From CAYMCQ01 sp964389025 (lineage in GTDB: Bacteria; Verrucomicrobiota; Verrucomicrobiia; Limisphaerales; CAYMCQ01), in assembly GCA_964389025.1 (NCBI GenBank), contig CAYMCQ010000050.1:1-30514 (forward strand): DNA of 30,514 nucleotides, given 5' to 3'. The translations under genes were made by a program, and so were the position numbers. Within the stretch, counting starts at the first letter, position 1. Each line of letters opens with the position of its first letter. The notes below the pieces were generated by a model. It made no database searches and had not been told where the DNA came from. It was given only the letters and a program-made list of their open reading frames with translations. Below, one piece after another: positions 25,301 to 30,514 of this stretch.

Positions 25301-25785
25301 ACCTTCCCGTTGTTTCTGAGCGCCAGCGCGTGAGACAAGCCCACAGAGATAGCTACGACATTGCTGAAGCCGACCGGCACGAAAGGCGCGAAAGAATTAC
25401 TCCAAGCGGTTACAGTCCCGTCGCTTTTGAGAGCAAAGCTGTAACGAACCGATCCAGAAGCGAAAGCGTTCACCGCGATGGCGACGACATTGCTTAGCCC
25501 CGCTGGAATGCTGCTGATAGTTGCCGCTGACTCTCCTGTGACAGTTCCATTACTTCTCAAACCGAGGCTGTGATAATAGCCGGCAGCCACTGCAACAACA
25601 CCGTTGAAATTCGTGATGATGGCATTGTTTGCGCTATATCCAGTGCCCCACGCCACTACCCTCGTTTCAGAAAAGCCACGCGCGGCGACGCAGAGTGATA
25701 ACACAGCAAAAATCCTGAATGCATTCCTGACACAGTTACGTGTGGTGGTTTTCACGATGTCGAGCGAAAGCAATCCGTTCGCCAT
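22321..25785 (-). CDS. Large secreted protein: RCC1 propeller, six Ig domains, RCC1 propeller
   Basis: About 1154 aa from the ATG at 25785; the frame is open to 25875, but the signal-like helix 'AFRIFAVLSLCVAARGFSET' favours this or a GTG at 25755. First come seven RCC1-type units (for example 'SNVVAIAAGYFHALALKTDG' plus 'KVIAWG'), then six Ig-like domains (each with 'YQWRFNG' or similar and 'YSVLVTN'), then seven further RCC1 units. The ~75-residue C-terminal tail (VYRLEYINSIDDTNWTALPL) is like the Verrucomicrobia export/anchoring tail. RCC1 folds into seven-bladed propellers, so two propellers joined by an Ig rod is the likely shape. It is probably extracellular and adhesive or scaffold-like; no catalytic site was seen. 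Confidence 0.88.
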   Translation of the reverse strand: MANGLLSLDIVKTTTRNCVRNAFRIFAVLSLCVAARGFSETRVVAWGTGYSANNAIITNFNGVVAVAAGYYHSLGLRSNGTVTGESAATISSIPAGLSNVVAIAVNAFASGSVRYSFALKSDGTVTAWSNSFAPFVPVGFSNVVAISVGLSHALALRNNGKVVAWGSGSATNVPTSLSNAVAVAAGANYSLALNANGTVTSWGSAPTVPRGGLSNVVAIAAGYFHALALKTDGKVIAWGNNTYGQISVPTNLAGVASIACGTYYSLALKSNGTVVVWGYSFDGNFNVPGSLTNVTAISAGRASMALVGEGPPFFLSHPQGRSVLVGTNVTLTERAMDTSPLSYQWRFNGTNILDATGISLTLSNMTIAQSGSYSVVVTNIYGSATSSNAIVNVFPFFFTSVPGSQSILASGSVTFRVAATTNALPLSYQWRFNGADLTGATESSLTLSNVAVSQGGYYSVLVSNVFGARETTPVLLQVFPFFIISPPKSQTALAGDSVTFTVSVASNTAPTYQWLFNGAEIPGATESRLTLTNLAFDQAGSYSVAMTNTFGGLNSSNAVLTVVPILISNQPSSQTVFAGGVAILSVKVSTNAPPFYQWRYNGTNLAGATESSLTLSNVLLSQAGMYSVLVTNRYGALLSSNATLTVLPLLFTKHPASQTRYCGETVTFSASVMSAVPLSYQWHFNGSDLPGATESSLILTNVLLAQAGSYSVTASNVFGSVISSIAFLSLVPQATIVALPQNISTFRGATATFSTTAFGEPPLNYQWQMNGANLPGETGSALVLTNVQFDQSATYSVVVTNAFRTVAANATLIVGLVVAWGSEPGPPVPVTNLPIAIAAGSQYSVALASDRTLIFWSGASLTPLILTGVVSIAGGSSHTLALTENGTVSTWGDNQNGQTNVPPGLSDVVAIAGGGFHSLALRSDGTVVAWGRSMEGQTSVPSSASNIVAIAGGRYHSLALTSGGEVLAWGYNFYGQTTIPSGLSGVVGIGAGAYHSVAMKSDGTVIAWGENNFGQADVPPGLTEVIAISVNSYHTLALLQDGTVVAWGFNDGRTDVPFGLLNVSAVGAGGSHSLAIVGDAPPLLRAPMIPTRCNNGIAISIQTRSGRVYRLEYINSIDDTNWTALPLVAGNGGIKTLTDSTATGMQRFYRVRQW

Positions 25786-25902
25786 GTAATATTTCGCAAC
25801 AAAACAACACGTTGGCAAGGGCAGTCTTCGGAGAGATGGAATCATTCTCACGCATTTCGCGTGAAACAGACGCAACCGTTCAGCAAAAACCTTTCTCTCT
25901 TG

Positions 25903-25917
25903 GCGTCTTTGCGGTTT
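25903..25917. repeat. Half copy of the GCAGAGACGC-type repeat
   Basis: The word GGCGTCTTTGCGGTT, preceded by TCTCT, resembles the right arm of the repeat at 22236-22311 but lacks the opposing arm. It lies about ten bases before the mpl start and may form part of its leader. Confidence 0.4.
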
Positions 25918-25928
25918 AATCCTCCCCG

Positions 25929-27326
25929 ATGTTTTCGTCGGAAATAAAATCCGTTCACTTCGTCGGCATTTGCGGCACGGCGATGGCCTCGGCGGCGGCG
26001 GCGATGATGGAAAAAGGTTTCGCCGTCACTGGCTCGGACCAGAATGTTTACCCGCCGATGTCCGCGTTCCTCGCCGACCGCAAGATCGAGGTGATGAACG
26101 GTTACGCGGAGCAGAATCTCAAACACAAACCGGACTTGGTCGTCATCGGCAACGCCATTTCGCGCGGCAATCCCGAGGCGGAATTTGTTCTCGATCACAA
26201 GCTGCGTTATTGCTCGCTGCCGGAGTTGTTGAAGGAATTTTTCATCCGCGGCAAACGCTCGATCGTCGTCACCGGCACGCACGGCAAGACGACGACGACT
26301 TCGCTGCTGGCGTGGGTGTTCGAGCACAATGGCCTGCGACCGAGCTATCTCATCGGCGGCATCCCGAACAATCTCGGCCAGGGCGCGCGCTTCACGGACT
26401 CCGAGTGGTTCATCATCGAGGGCGACGAATATGACACGGCATTTTTCGACAAGCGCAGCAAGTTCGTCCATTATCTGCCGGAAGTCGGCATCGTGAACAA
26501 TCTCGAATTCGATCACGCGGACATTTTTGAAAATCTCGATGCGGTGAAAAAAACGTTCTCGCATTTCATCCGCCTGATTCCGCGAAACGGTTTGCTTCTC
26601 GGCAACGGCGACGATGCGAACCTTGCGCCGCTGTTGAACGTGACGTATTGCCCGGTGAAACGCTTTGGCCTCGGCGATAACAACGCGGTCCACGCGTTCA
26701 ACTTGAAGATGGCGGCGACGGCGACGCAGTTTGAGATTCCGAGCTGCACGTTTCGCATTCCACTGCTCGGCGAGTTGAATGTGCGCAACGCGCTGGCGGT
26801 CGTTGGCGCGGCGAAACATTGCGGGCTGTCGAACAAACAGATCCAGTCCGCGTTCGACACGTTCAAAGGCATCAAGCGCCGGATGGAAGTGCGCGGCATC
26901 GCCGGCGGCGTGACGGTGGTGGACGACTTCGGCCATCATCCGACGGCGATCCGCGAGACGTTGAAGGCGTTGCGGATAAAATATCCCGGCCAAAAAATCT
27001 GGGCCATCTTCGAGCCGCGCTCGAACACGACACGCCGGAATGTTTTTCAAAAGGAGCTTGCCGAATCTTTCCGTGATGCGGATGCCGTGGTCGTTTCGCA
27101 AATCGCGCGGCTGGAATTGTTGAAACCGGAGGAGCGATTGAATCCCGAGCAGTTGATGGGTGATTTGAAGACCAGTGGGAAAACTTCGACCTACTTGCCG
27201 GACGCAGATTCCATCGTCTCGCACGTTTGCAAAAACACGCAGGGCGATGAGGTTATCGTGGTGTTCAGCAACGGCGGCTTTGGCGGGATTCACGCGAAGC
27301 TGCTGGAGCGATTGGGGCGAAGGTAG
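25929..27326 (+). CDS. mpl: UDP-MurNAc:L-alanyl-gamma-D-glutamyl-meso-diaminopimelate ligase
   Basis: 465 aa Mur ligase that recycles the wall tripeptide by joining it to UDP-MurNAc. The N-terminal UDP-sugar-binding motif is 'VHFVGICGTAMASAAAAM', the P-loop is GTHGKTTT at residues 116-123, and 'DDFGHHPTAIRETLKAL' and 'WAIFEPRSNTTRRNVFQ' mark the C-terminal domain. The Mpl-type 'GICGTAMAS' and 'SDQNVYPPMS' distinguish it from MurC. Peptidoglycan recycling implies a meso-DAP wall. No strong ribosome site precedes the ATG at 25929. The last 63 bases (27263-27325) recur, mutated, at 28565-28627 beyond the patatin gene. Confidence 0.93.
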   Translation: MFSSEIKSVHFVGICGTAMASAAAAMMEKGFAVTGSDQNVYPPMSAFLADRKIEVMNGYAEQNLKHKPDLVVIGNAISRGNPEAEFVLDHKLRYCSLPELLKEFFIRGKRSIVVTGTHGKTTTTSLLAWVFEHNGLRPSYLIGGIPNNLGQGARFTDSEWFIIEGDEYDTAFFDKRSKFVHYLPEVGIVNNLEFDHADIFENLDAVKKTFSHFIRLIPRNGLLLGNGDDANLAPLLNVTYCPVKRFGLGDNNAVHAFNLKMAATATQFEIPSCTFRIPLLGELNVRNALAVVGAAKHCGLSNKQIQSAFDTFKGIKRRMEVRGIAGGVTVVDDFGHHPTAIRETLKALRIKYPGQKIWAIFEPRSNTTRRNVFQKELAESFRDADAVVVSQIARLELLKPEERLNPEQLMGDLKTSGKTSTYLPDADSIVSHVCKNTQGDEVIVVFSNGGFGGIHAKLLERLGRR

Positions 27327-27492
27327 GACGCTTTCGCTGACAACACCGCCGCTCAAGCTGCGGAAGCCTTTTGGGCGAATGAAGGAATGAACTCGCGGCC
27401 ACCGCTGAAGGTTTGCCGCAGATTGCAAGCGGATCATCACAGGGCGCGTGGGGACGTCACGACCCGGCCAACCACTGCCTATCGGATTGGGT

Positions 27493-28401
27493 CTATTTAA
27501 CCCGGCCGGCAGGCAGTTGTAGATCCAAGCCCGGACCAGTCGCAGCGAATTGTTGCAACGCCTCGTCGTGTCCTGAGGCAAGGGCGGCGTCAATCCGTTT
27601 CTGCGCGACGGTGAAGGAGCCGACCGGCAGCGGTCGTAGTGGACTAAACACCCGGAGTCGAACTCCCGCTGGCGGTTGCTTCATGAGGTCGAGGGCCGCG
27701 TTGAAATGCAGACATTGTCGCGTGGTCCAAGCCTCAGCCACTTTGGGAAATTCTGGATAAGCCAGCCGCCCCAGCCAGCGGGGCATCGGCTTGAGCCGGA
27801 AACTCGATTTATGCGTGAGCACCACGGTGATATCGGTTGCGCCGTCATCCAGGGCGCGCTGAATGGGAATGGGATCAGACACCCCGCCGTCGGCAAAGGG
27901 ATGGCCATCCACGTAATCAAACCCGCGCGTGGCCAACGGCATCGAAGAGGTGGCGCGGAGGGCGGCAAAGACGCGGTCATCGCAGGCGTGAAAGTAAACC
28001 GGTTCGCCGGTATGGCAGTCCGTCAGCACGATGGAAAACCGGGTCGGCGCCTTTTGCAGGGCCTCGACCGAGAGAGGCACCTGTCGCCTGAAGACGTGAT
28101 CCACCAGATAGGCCAGGTCAATGACGGGTTTGCGGCGAAGGAAATTGGCTTTGCGCACGACGCGGCAGGCGTGTTCGTGCCAGATGGTCAAGCCCGGTTC
28201 AAGCATTCCCGCGACAAAATAGGCTGCCGAGCAGGCACCGGAAGAAGCCGCATAGACGAGGTCGTATCGCCGCTCGCCCCGCTCGTGAAGGAAGGCCAGC
28301 ACGCCCGCCGCCCACGCTCCGCGCATCGCCCCACCTTCCACAATCAGCGCGGACATGCGGCGACTGTGCGAATCTTCGTTCTTCGTTTCCGGCGACGACA
28401 T
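27493..28401 (-). CDS. Patatin-like phospholipase
   Basis: 302 aa Ser-Asp dyad lipid acyl hydrolase. The oxyanion stretch is 'VEGGAMRGAWAAGVLAFL', the nucleophile elbow is A51-A52-S53-S54-G55 (the family's GXSXG with the first Gly replaced by Ala), and the catalytic Asp is D171 in 'FADGGVSDPIP'. It therefore looks functional but slightly unusual. No signal peptide is seen, so it is probably cytoplasmic or peripheral. The ATG at 28401 was chosen over 28446 because of the purine-rich stretch before it. The gene stands alone, opposite to mpl, between mpl and a copy of the mpl end. Confidence 0.85.
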   Translation of the reverse strand: MSSPETKNEDSHSRRMSALIVEGGAMRGAWAAGVLAFLHERGERRYDLVYAASSGACSAAYFVAGMLEPGLTIWHEHACRVVRKANFLRRKPVIDLAYLVDHVFRRQVPLSVEALQKAPTRFSIVLTDCHTGEPVYFHACDDRVFAALRATSSMPLATRGFDYVDGHPFADGGVSDPIPIQRALDDGATDITVVLTHKSSFRLKPMPRWLGRLAYPEFPKVAEAWTTRQCLHFNAALDLMKQPPAGVRLRVFSPLRPLPVGSFTVAQKRIDAALASGHDEALQQFAATGPGLDLQLPAGRVK

Positions 28402-28564
28402 TCTCTTTTCTCTCGCTTCGTTTCGACTACACCATCCAGCGATCATCTAGCTGTTTGACTCCAACATAGCACAATTCATTCAGAACCAAAGCGGGCGGCG
28501 CGGTTTGATCGGCCGGGTCCATTCAGCCTGTCTGACAGAAAAAACGAATGAACTGTGCGCGTTC

Positions 28565-28627
28565 GTTCAGCTACGGCGGCTTTGGCGGGATTCGCTGGAA
28601 GCTGCTGCACCATCTGGGGCGAAGGTA
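28565..28627 (+). pseudogene. Fragment copying the 3' end of mpl
   Basis: 63 bases align without gaps to mpl 27263-27325; I count 54 identities (86%). Read in the same frame it gives FSYGGFGGIRWKLLHHLGRR plus stop, beside FSNGGFGGIHAKLLERLGRR plus stop. Upstream of 28565 the resemblance ends, so only the tail of the gene is present. Differences are spread over all codon positions, unlike the gatB fragment, so it may have decayed without selection. Confidence 0.85.
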
Positions 28628-28640
28628 AGAATGCCTCGCA

Positions 28641-28692
28641 GCAGCCGACGTAAGGAGGCTCATCCTGAAAAGAGATTCGTTACCTCGGCTGC
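28641..28692. repeat. Inverted repeat, GCAGCCGACGTAAGGAGGCTC type
   Basis: Left arm 28641-28662 begins GCAGCCGACGTAAGGA; right arm 28671-28692 ends TTACCTCGGCTGC. They pair at about 17 of 22 positions with eight bases between. It directly follows the mpl-end fragment and precedes the TPR gene stop, where it could act as terminator. Confidence 0.7.
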
Positions 28693-28697
28693 TACAA

Positions 28698-29705
28698 TCA
28701 TTTTATTTCCCGCAAACCGGCTGGCGGCCCTGCACGCATCAATTTGTCCAAATCCAGATTGCTTGGTGCGTTCGTGGCTGTGTTTGCGCGAAATTCCACA
28801 TTCTTGAGCAACCGCTTTTTTAAGTCCGCATACATTGGGTTTGTGATCGCGTTGATTTGCTTTCGCGCTTCATCGAACTGGCCCGCCATCGTTTTGATTC
28901 GCGCGAGGTGAACGTAAACACCCTCTCGCTCGACATCATCGCGCGCGATTTGCAGCGCGTTCGTCCACGCCACGAGCGCGTCGTTCGTGCGAAGCGGCTT
29001 GATGCCGTAATAGCTTTGCGCGTAGTCGGTGTAGAGCGGAAAATTTTGCGGGTCGAGCTTCACGGCTTTTTTGTAAAGCTCCAGCGCCTTGTCGAAAACC
29101 TGCTGCTCGTTGATCTTGTAAAACTCCATCGCGGCAGGCCGAAAAAGATAAACCATTGTCGCGAGATTTTGATGATACACGGACTCGATTGGATTCAGTT
29201 CCATGGCCTTGCCGTAATACTCGAACGCCTTTTCCACCGGCCCGCGGTGTCCGTAAATGTTCGCGAGGTTGTTCCACGCCGCGGGATTTTTCGGATCAAG
29301 CTGCCGCGCCTTTTCCATTTGCGCGACGCCGCGTTCCTCGTCGTTGATGTCCAGCAGAAAACTCCCGTAAGCCAGGTGCGCGCGGGCGTGGCCGGGATGT
29401 TTCTCCAGAAAATCTTCGTAGGCTTTTCGGACAACGGCGAAACGGTCTTCAATCCGTTTGTTGAAAACCTCCCTGGGTGTGGCCTTGCTCGTTTCGGCGG
29501 CATTGTTTTCTTGAATCCACTTGTCCACTTCCGCCTGCGCGTCGTCGTCTGCCTCCAGCAACGTTTGATATTTTTTTTCGACGGGATCATTCGGGTCGGG
29601 AACATTCACCGAGATGCCGGTCCTTTGGGCGACAAGATTGCTGACTGCGGCGGGCTGGTTCGTCGCCAGCAACGCGCTCAGGAGTCCGATGGCTAAATCA
29701 CTCAC
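28698..29705 (-). CDS. TPR-repeat protein
   Basis: 335 aa (GTG start). Several TPR units are visible between about residues 85 and 270, such as 'AHLAYGSFLLDINDEERGVA', 'AAWNNLANIYGHRGPVEKAF' and 'ALELYKKAVKLDPQNFPLYT'. TPRs mediate protein contacts. The N-terminal 'LAIGLLSALLATNQPAAVSN' is mildly hydrophobic and may be a weak signal or membrane-association helix. A charged linker follows. No catalytic domain is present. It is divergent from the secretion ATPase at 29957, so a link to secretion or pilus assembly is possible but unproven. No clear ribosome site precedes the start. Confidence 0.8.
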   Translation of the reverse strand: MSDLAIGLLSALLATNQPAAVSNLVAQRTGISVNVPDPNDPVEKKYQTLLEADDDAQAEVDKWIQENNAAETSKATPREVFNKRIEDRFAVVRKAYEDFLEKHPGHARAHLAYGSFLLDINDEERGVAQMEKARQLDPKNPAAWNNLANIYGHRGPVEKAFEYYGKAMELNPIESVYHQNLATMVYLFRPAAMEFYKINEQQVFDKALELYKKAVKLDPQNFPLYTDYAQSYYGIKPLRTNDALVAWTNALQIARDDVEREGVYVHLARIKTMAGQFDEARKQINAITNPMYADLKKRLLKNVEFRANTATNAPSNLDLDKLMRAGPPAGLREIK

Positions 29706-29788
29706 GTAAAAAAATTAACACGCCGGGGTTGCGAGTCCAAAGTTTTAAGTCTGACAGGCGGGGCGACTGTCGTTGAAAGTCGCGGGGC

Positions 29789-29804
29789 GCGGGCTTTAGC
29801 CTGC
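29789..29804. repeat. Short palindrome GCGGGCTTTAGCCTGC
   Basis: Sixteen-base near-perfect palindrome in the divergent gap between the TPR gene and the secretion ATPase. It is a small member of the repeat background and no regulator can be named. Confidence 0.35.
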
Positions 29805-29936
29805 TTTGGCGCACGACATTAAAAGCATCAAAATCGCCAATTCCAGTTCTCTCACAGTGAAGTGGGGTAAACGCCACGTTCCGCTAACAATTTCCCTGTT
29901 TTCGGCAACTTTTCGTGCTTTCGGGTGTTTCAAAAA

Positions 29937-29953
29937 CCTGTTAGACAAACAGG
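29937..29953 (+). promoter_or_regulatory. Hairpin covering the secretion-ATPase ribosome site
   Basis: CCTGTT, AGACA, AACAGG: six perfect pairs and a five-base loop. It ends three bases before the ATG at 29957 and includes the only AGG that could serve as ribosome site. It might lower translation initiation. The stem is short, so it could be chance. Confidence 0.3.
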
Positions 29954-29956
29954 CTC

Positions 29957-30514
29957 ATGGCTTTTGCATCCATCAAAGATTTTTTTGCGAGCATCGCGGT
30001 GGCGACGCCCGACCAGTTCGACGCGTGGACAAAGGCGTGGCGCGTCGCGGCGGAAAGCGGCTCGCAGGAATCGCTGCTGGCCTTCATCTGCCGCGAGCGC
30101 GGCATCTCAGAGGAAAATTTTCTCCAGCAAATGGCCAAGGCGCTGAACTGGCCTTATCTCGATCTTCCGAAGCTCAGCATCCCGCCGGAAGTCCGCCAAA
30201 AAATTTCCACCAAGGTCGCGTTCCAATATTCCGTGCTGCCGGTCGCCACTGAAAACGGCTCGGTGCAGATCGCGGTCAGCAATCCGTTCGACGCGGCGAT
30301 GTTGAGCGCGGTGCGGTTCGACGCGCAGGGCCACCAGGTGAAATTTGCGCTCGCGCCGAAGGCTGAAATTGAAAAGGCGCTGAAAAAATATTACGGCGTC
30401 GGCGCGGAGACGCTCGACGAAATGGGCGAAGGCGAGCCGATGGACTTGGAACTCGCGGCGGACAAGGAAATCACCGAAGGCGACCAGGAGGCCAGCGTCA
30501 TCAAGTTCGTGAAC
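29957..30514 (+). CDS. GspE/PilB-type secretion ATPase, N-terminal part (cut by window edge)
   Basis: From the ATG at 29957 the frame is open to the last base (186 codons), so no stop is available in the window. The sequence 'SIKDFFASIAVATPDQFDAW' and 'NFLQQMAKALNWPYLDLPKL' leads into an MshEN/T2SSE N-terminal domain: 'IPPEVRQKISTKVAFQYSVL', then 'VQIAVSNPFDAAMLSAVRF'. The last visible residues 'EASVIKFVN' correspond to the beginning of the catalytic domain before Walker A in GspE/PilB ATPases, which drive type II secretion or type IV pilus extension. The Walker motifs lie outside. Which of the two systems it serves needs the downstream genes. Confidence 0.82.
   Translation, partial: MAFASIKDFFASIAVATPDQFDAWTKAWRVAAESGSQESLLAFICRERGISEENFLQQMAKALNWPYLDLPKLSIPPEVRQKISTKVAFQYSVLPVATENGSVQIAVSNPFDAAMLSAVRFDAQGHQVKFALAPKAEIEKALKKYYGVGAETLDEMGEGEPMDLELAADKEITEGDQEASVIKFVN

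Noticed and set aside
27388..27498. Short open frame of about 36 codons after mpl
   Set aside because: Too short, no ribosome site, runs into the patatin stop; no family pattern seen.
25848..27593. 581-residue open frame on the minus strand across mpl
   Set aside because: Antisense shadow of mpl, which has intact Mur-ligase motifs.
1..30514. CRISPR array, rRNA or tRNA genes
   Set aside because: No regularly spaced identical repeats and no rRNA core or tRNA cloverleaf with TTCRA-type arms noticed; the repeats here are isolated palindromes. A tRNA scan was not possible.

Overview
The window comes from a GC-rich bacterial chromosome that most resembles Verrucomicrobiota, Pedosphaera/Limisphaerales-like. 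This is inferred from family content, not from a marker gene. Pointers are a paired Planctomycetes/Verrucomicrobia-type cytochrome (PSCyt1/DUF1549/DUF1553) protein and Tat-exported DUF1501 protein, a giant secreted RCC1/Ig protein, an SBBP-repeat remnant, a LamG protein end, a PQQ-type beta-propeller, and many short palindromic intergenic repeats. No rRNA, tRNA or CRISPR array was seen.

Layout. 1-433: 3' end of a LamG-type protein. 753-5880: LeuB-like dehydrogenase (minus), divergent secreted PQQ-like propeller, truncated SBBP-repeat gene start, secreted M3 metallopeptidase. 6018-7877 (minus): operon of two paralogous prohibitin/SPFH proteins and a tiny two-TM protein. 8057-11017: nitrilase-family hydrolase, then a HAD hydrolase and a PfkB sugar kinase in tandem. 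11018-13199: repeat-rich stretch, a decayed IS110-family element and a small unknown gene. 13278-15602 (minus): ispF, ArsC-type arsenate reductase, OprP/OprO-like porin. 15948-20647 (minus): DUF1501 and PSCyt1/DUF1549/DUF1553 operon. 20750-22231: gatB. 22321-25785 (minus): RCC1-Ig-RCC1 secreted protein. 25929-27326: mpl. 27493-28401 (minus): patatin-like lipase. 28698-29705 (minus): TPR protein. 29957-end: start of a GspE/PilB-type secretion ATPase, cut by the window edge.

The most interesting signals are structural. First, two accessory blocks sit between a housekeeping gene and a degenerate direct copy of one end of that gene. The DUF1501 operon lies between a 107-bp copy of the gatB 5' end (15835-15941) and gatB itself. 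The patatin gene lies between mpl and a 63-bp copy of the mpl 3' end (28565-28627). Second, three genes (PfkB kinase, gatB, DUF1549/1553 protein) each carry a palindromic repeat inserted inside the reading frame without breaking it, similar in principle to Rickettsia palindromic elements. One of these repeats has a short relative between genes at 7985-8005. Together they suggest a genome in which palindromic repeats spread into genes and accessory cassettes enter at gene ends.

All family calls come from reading motifs and domain patterns by eye; no database search was run.
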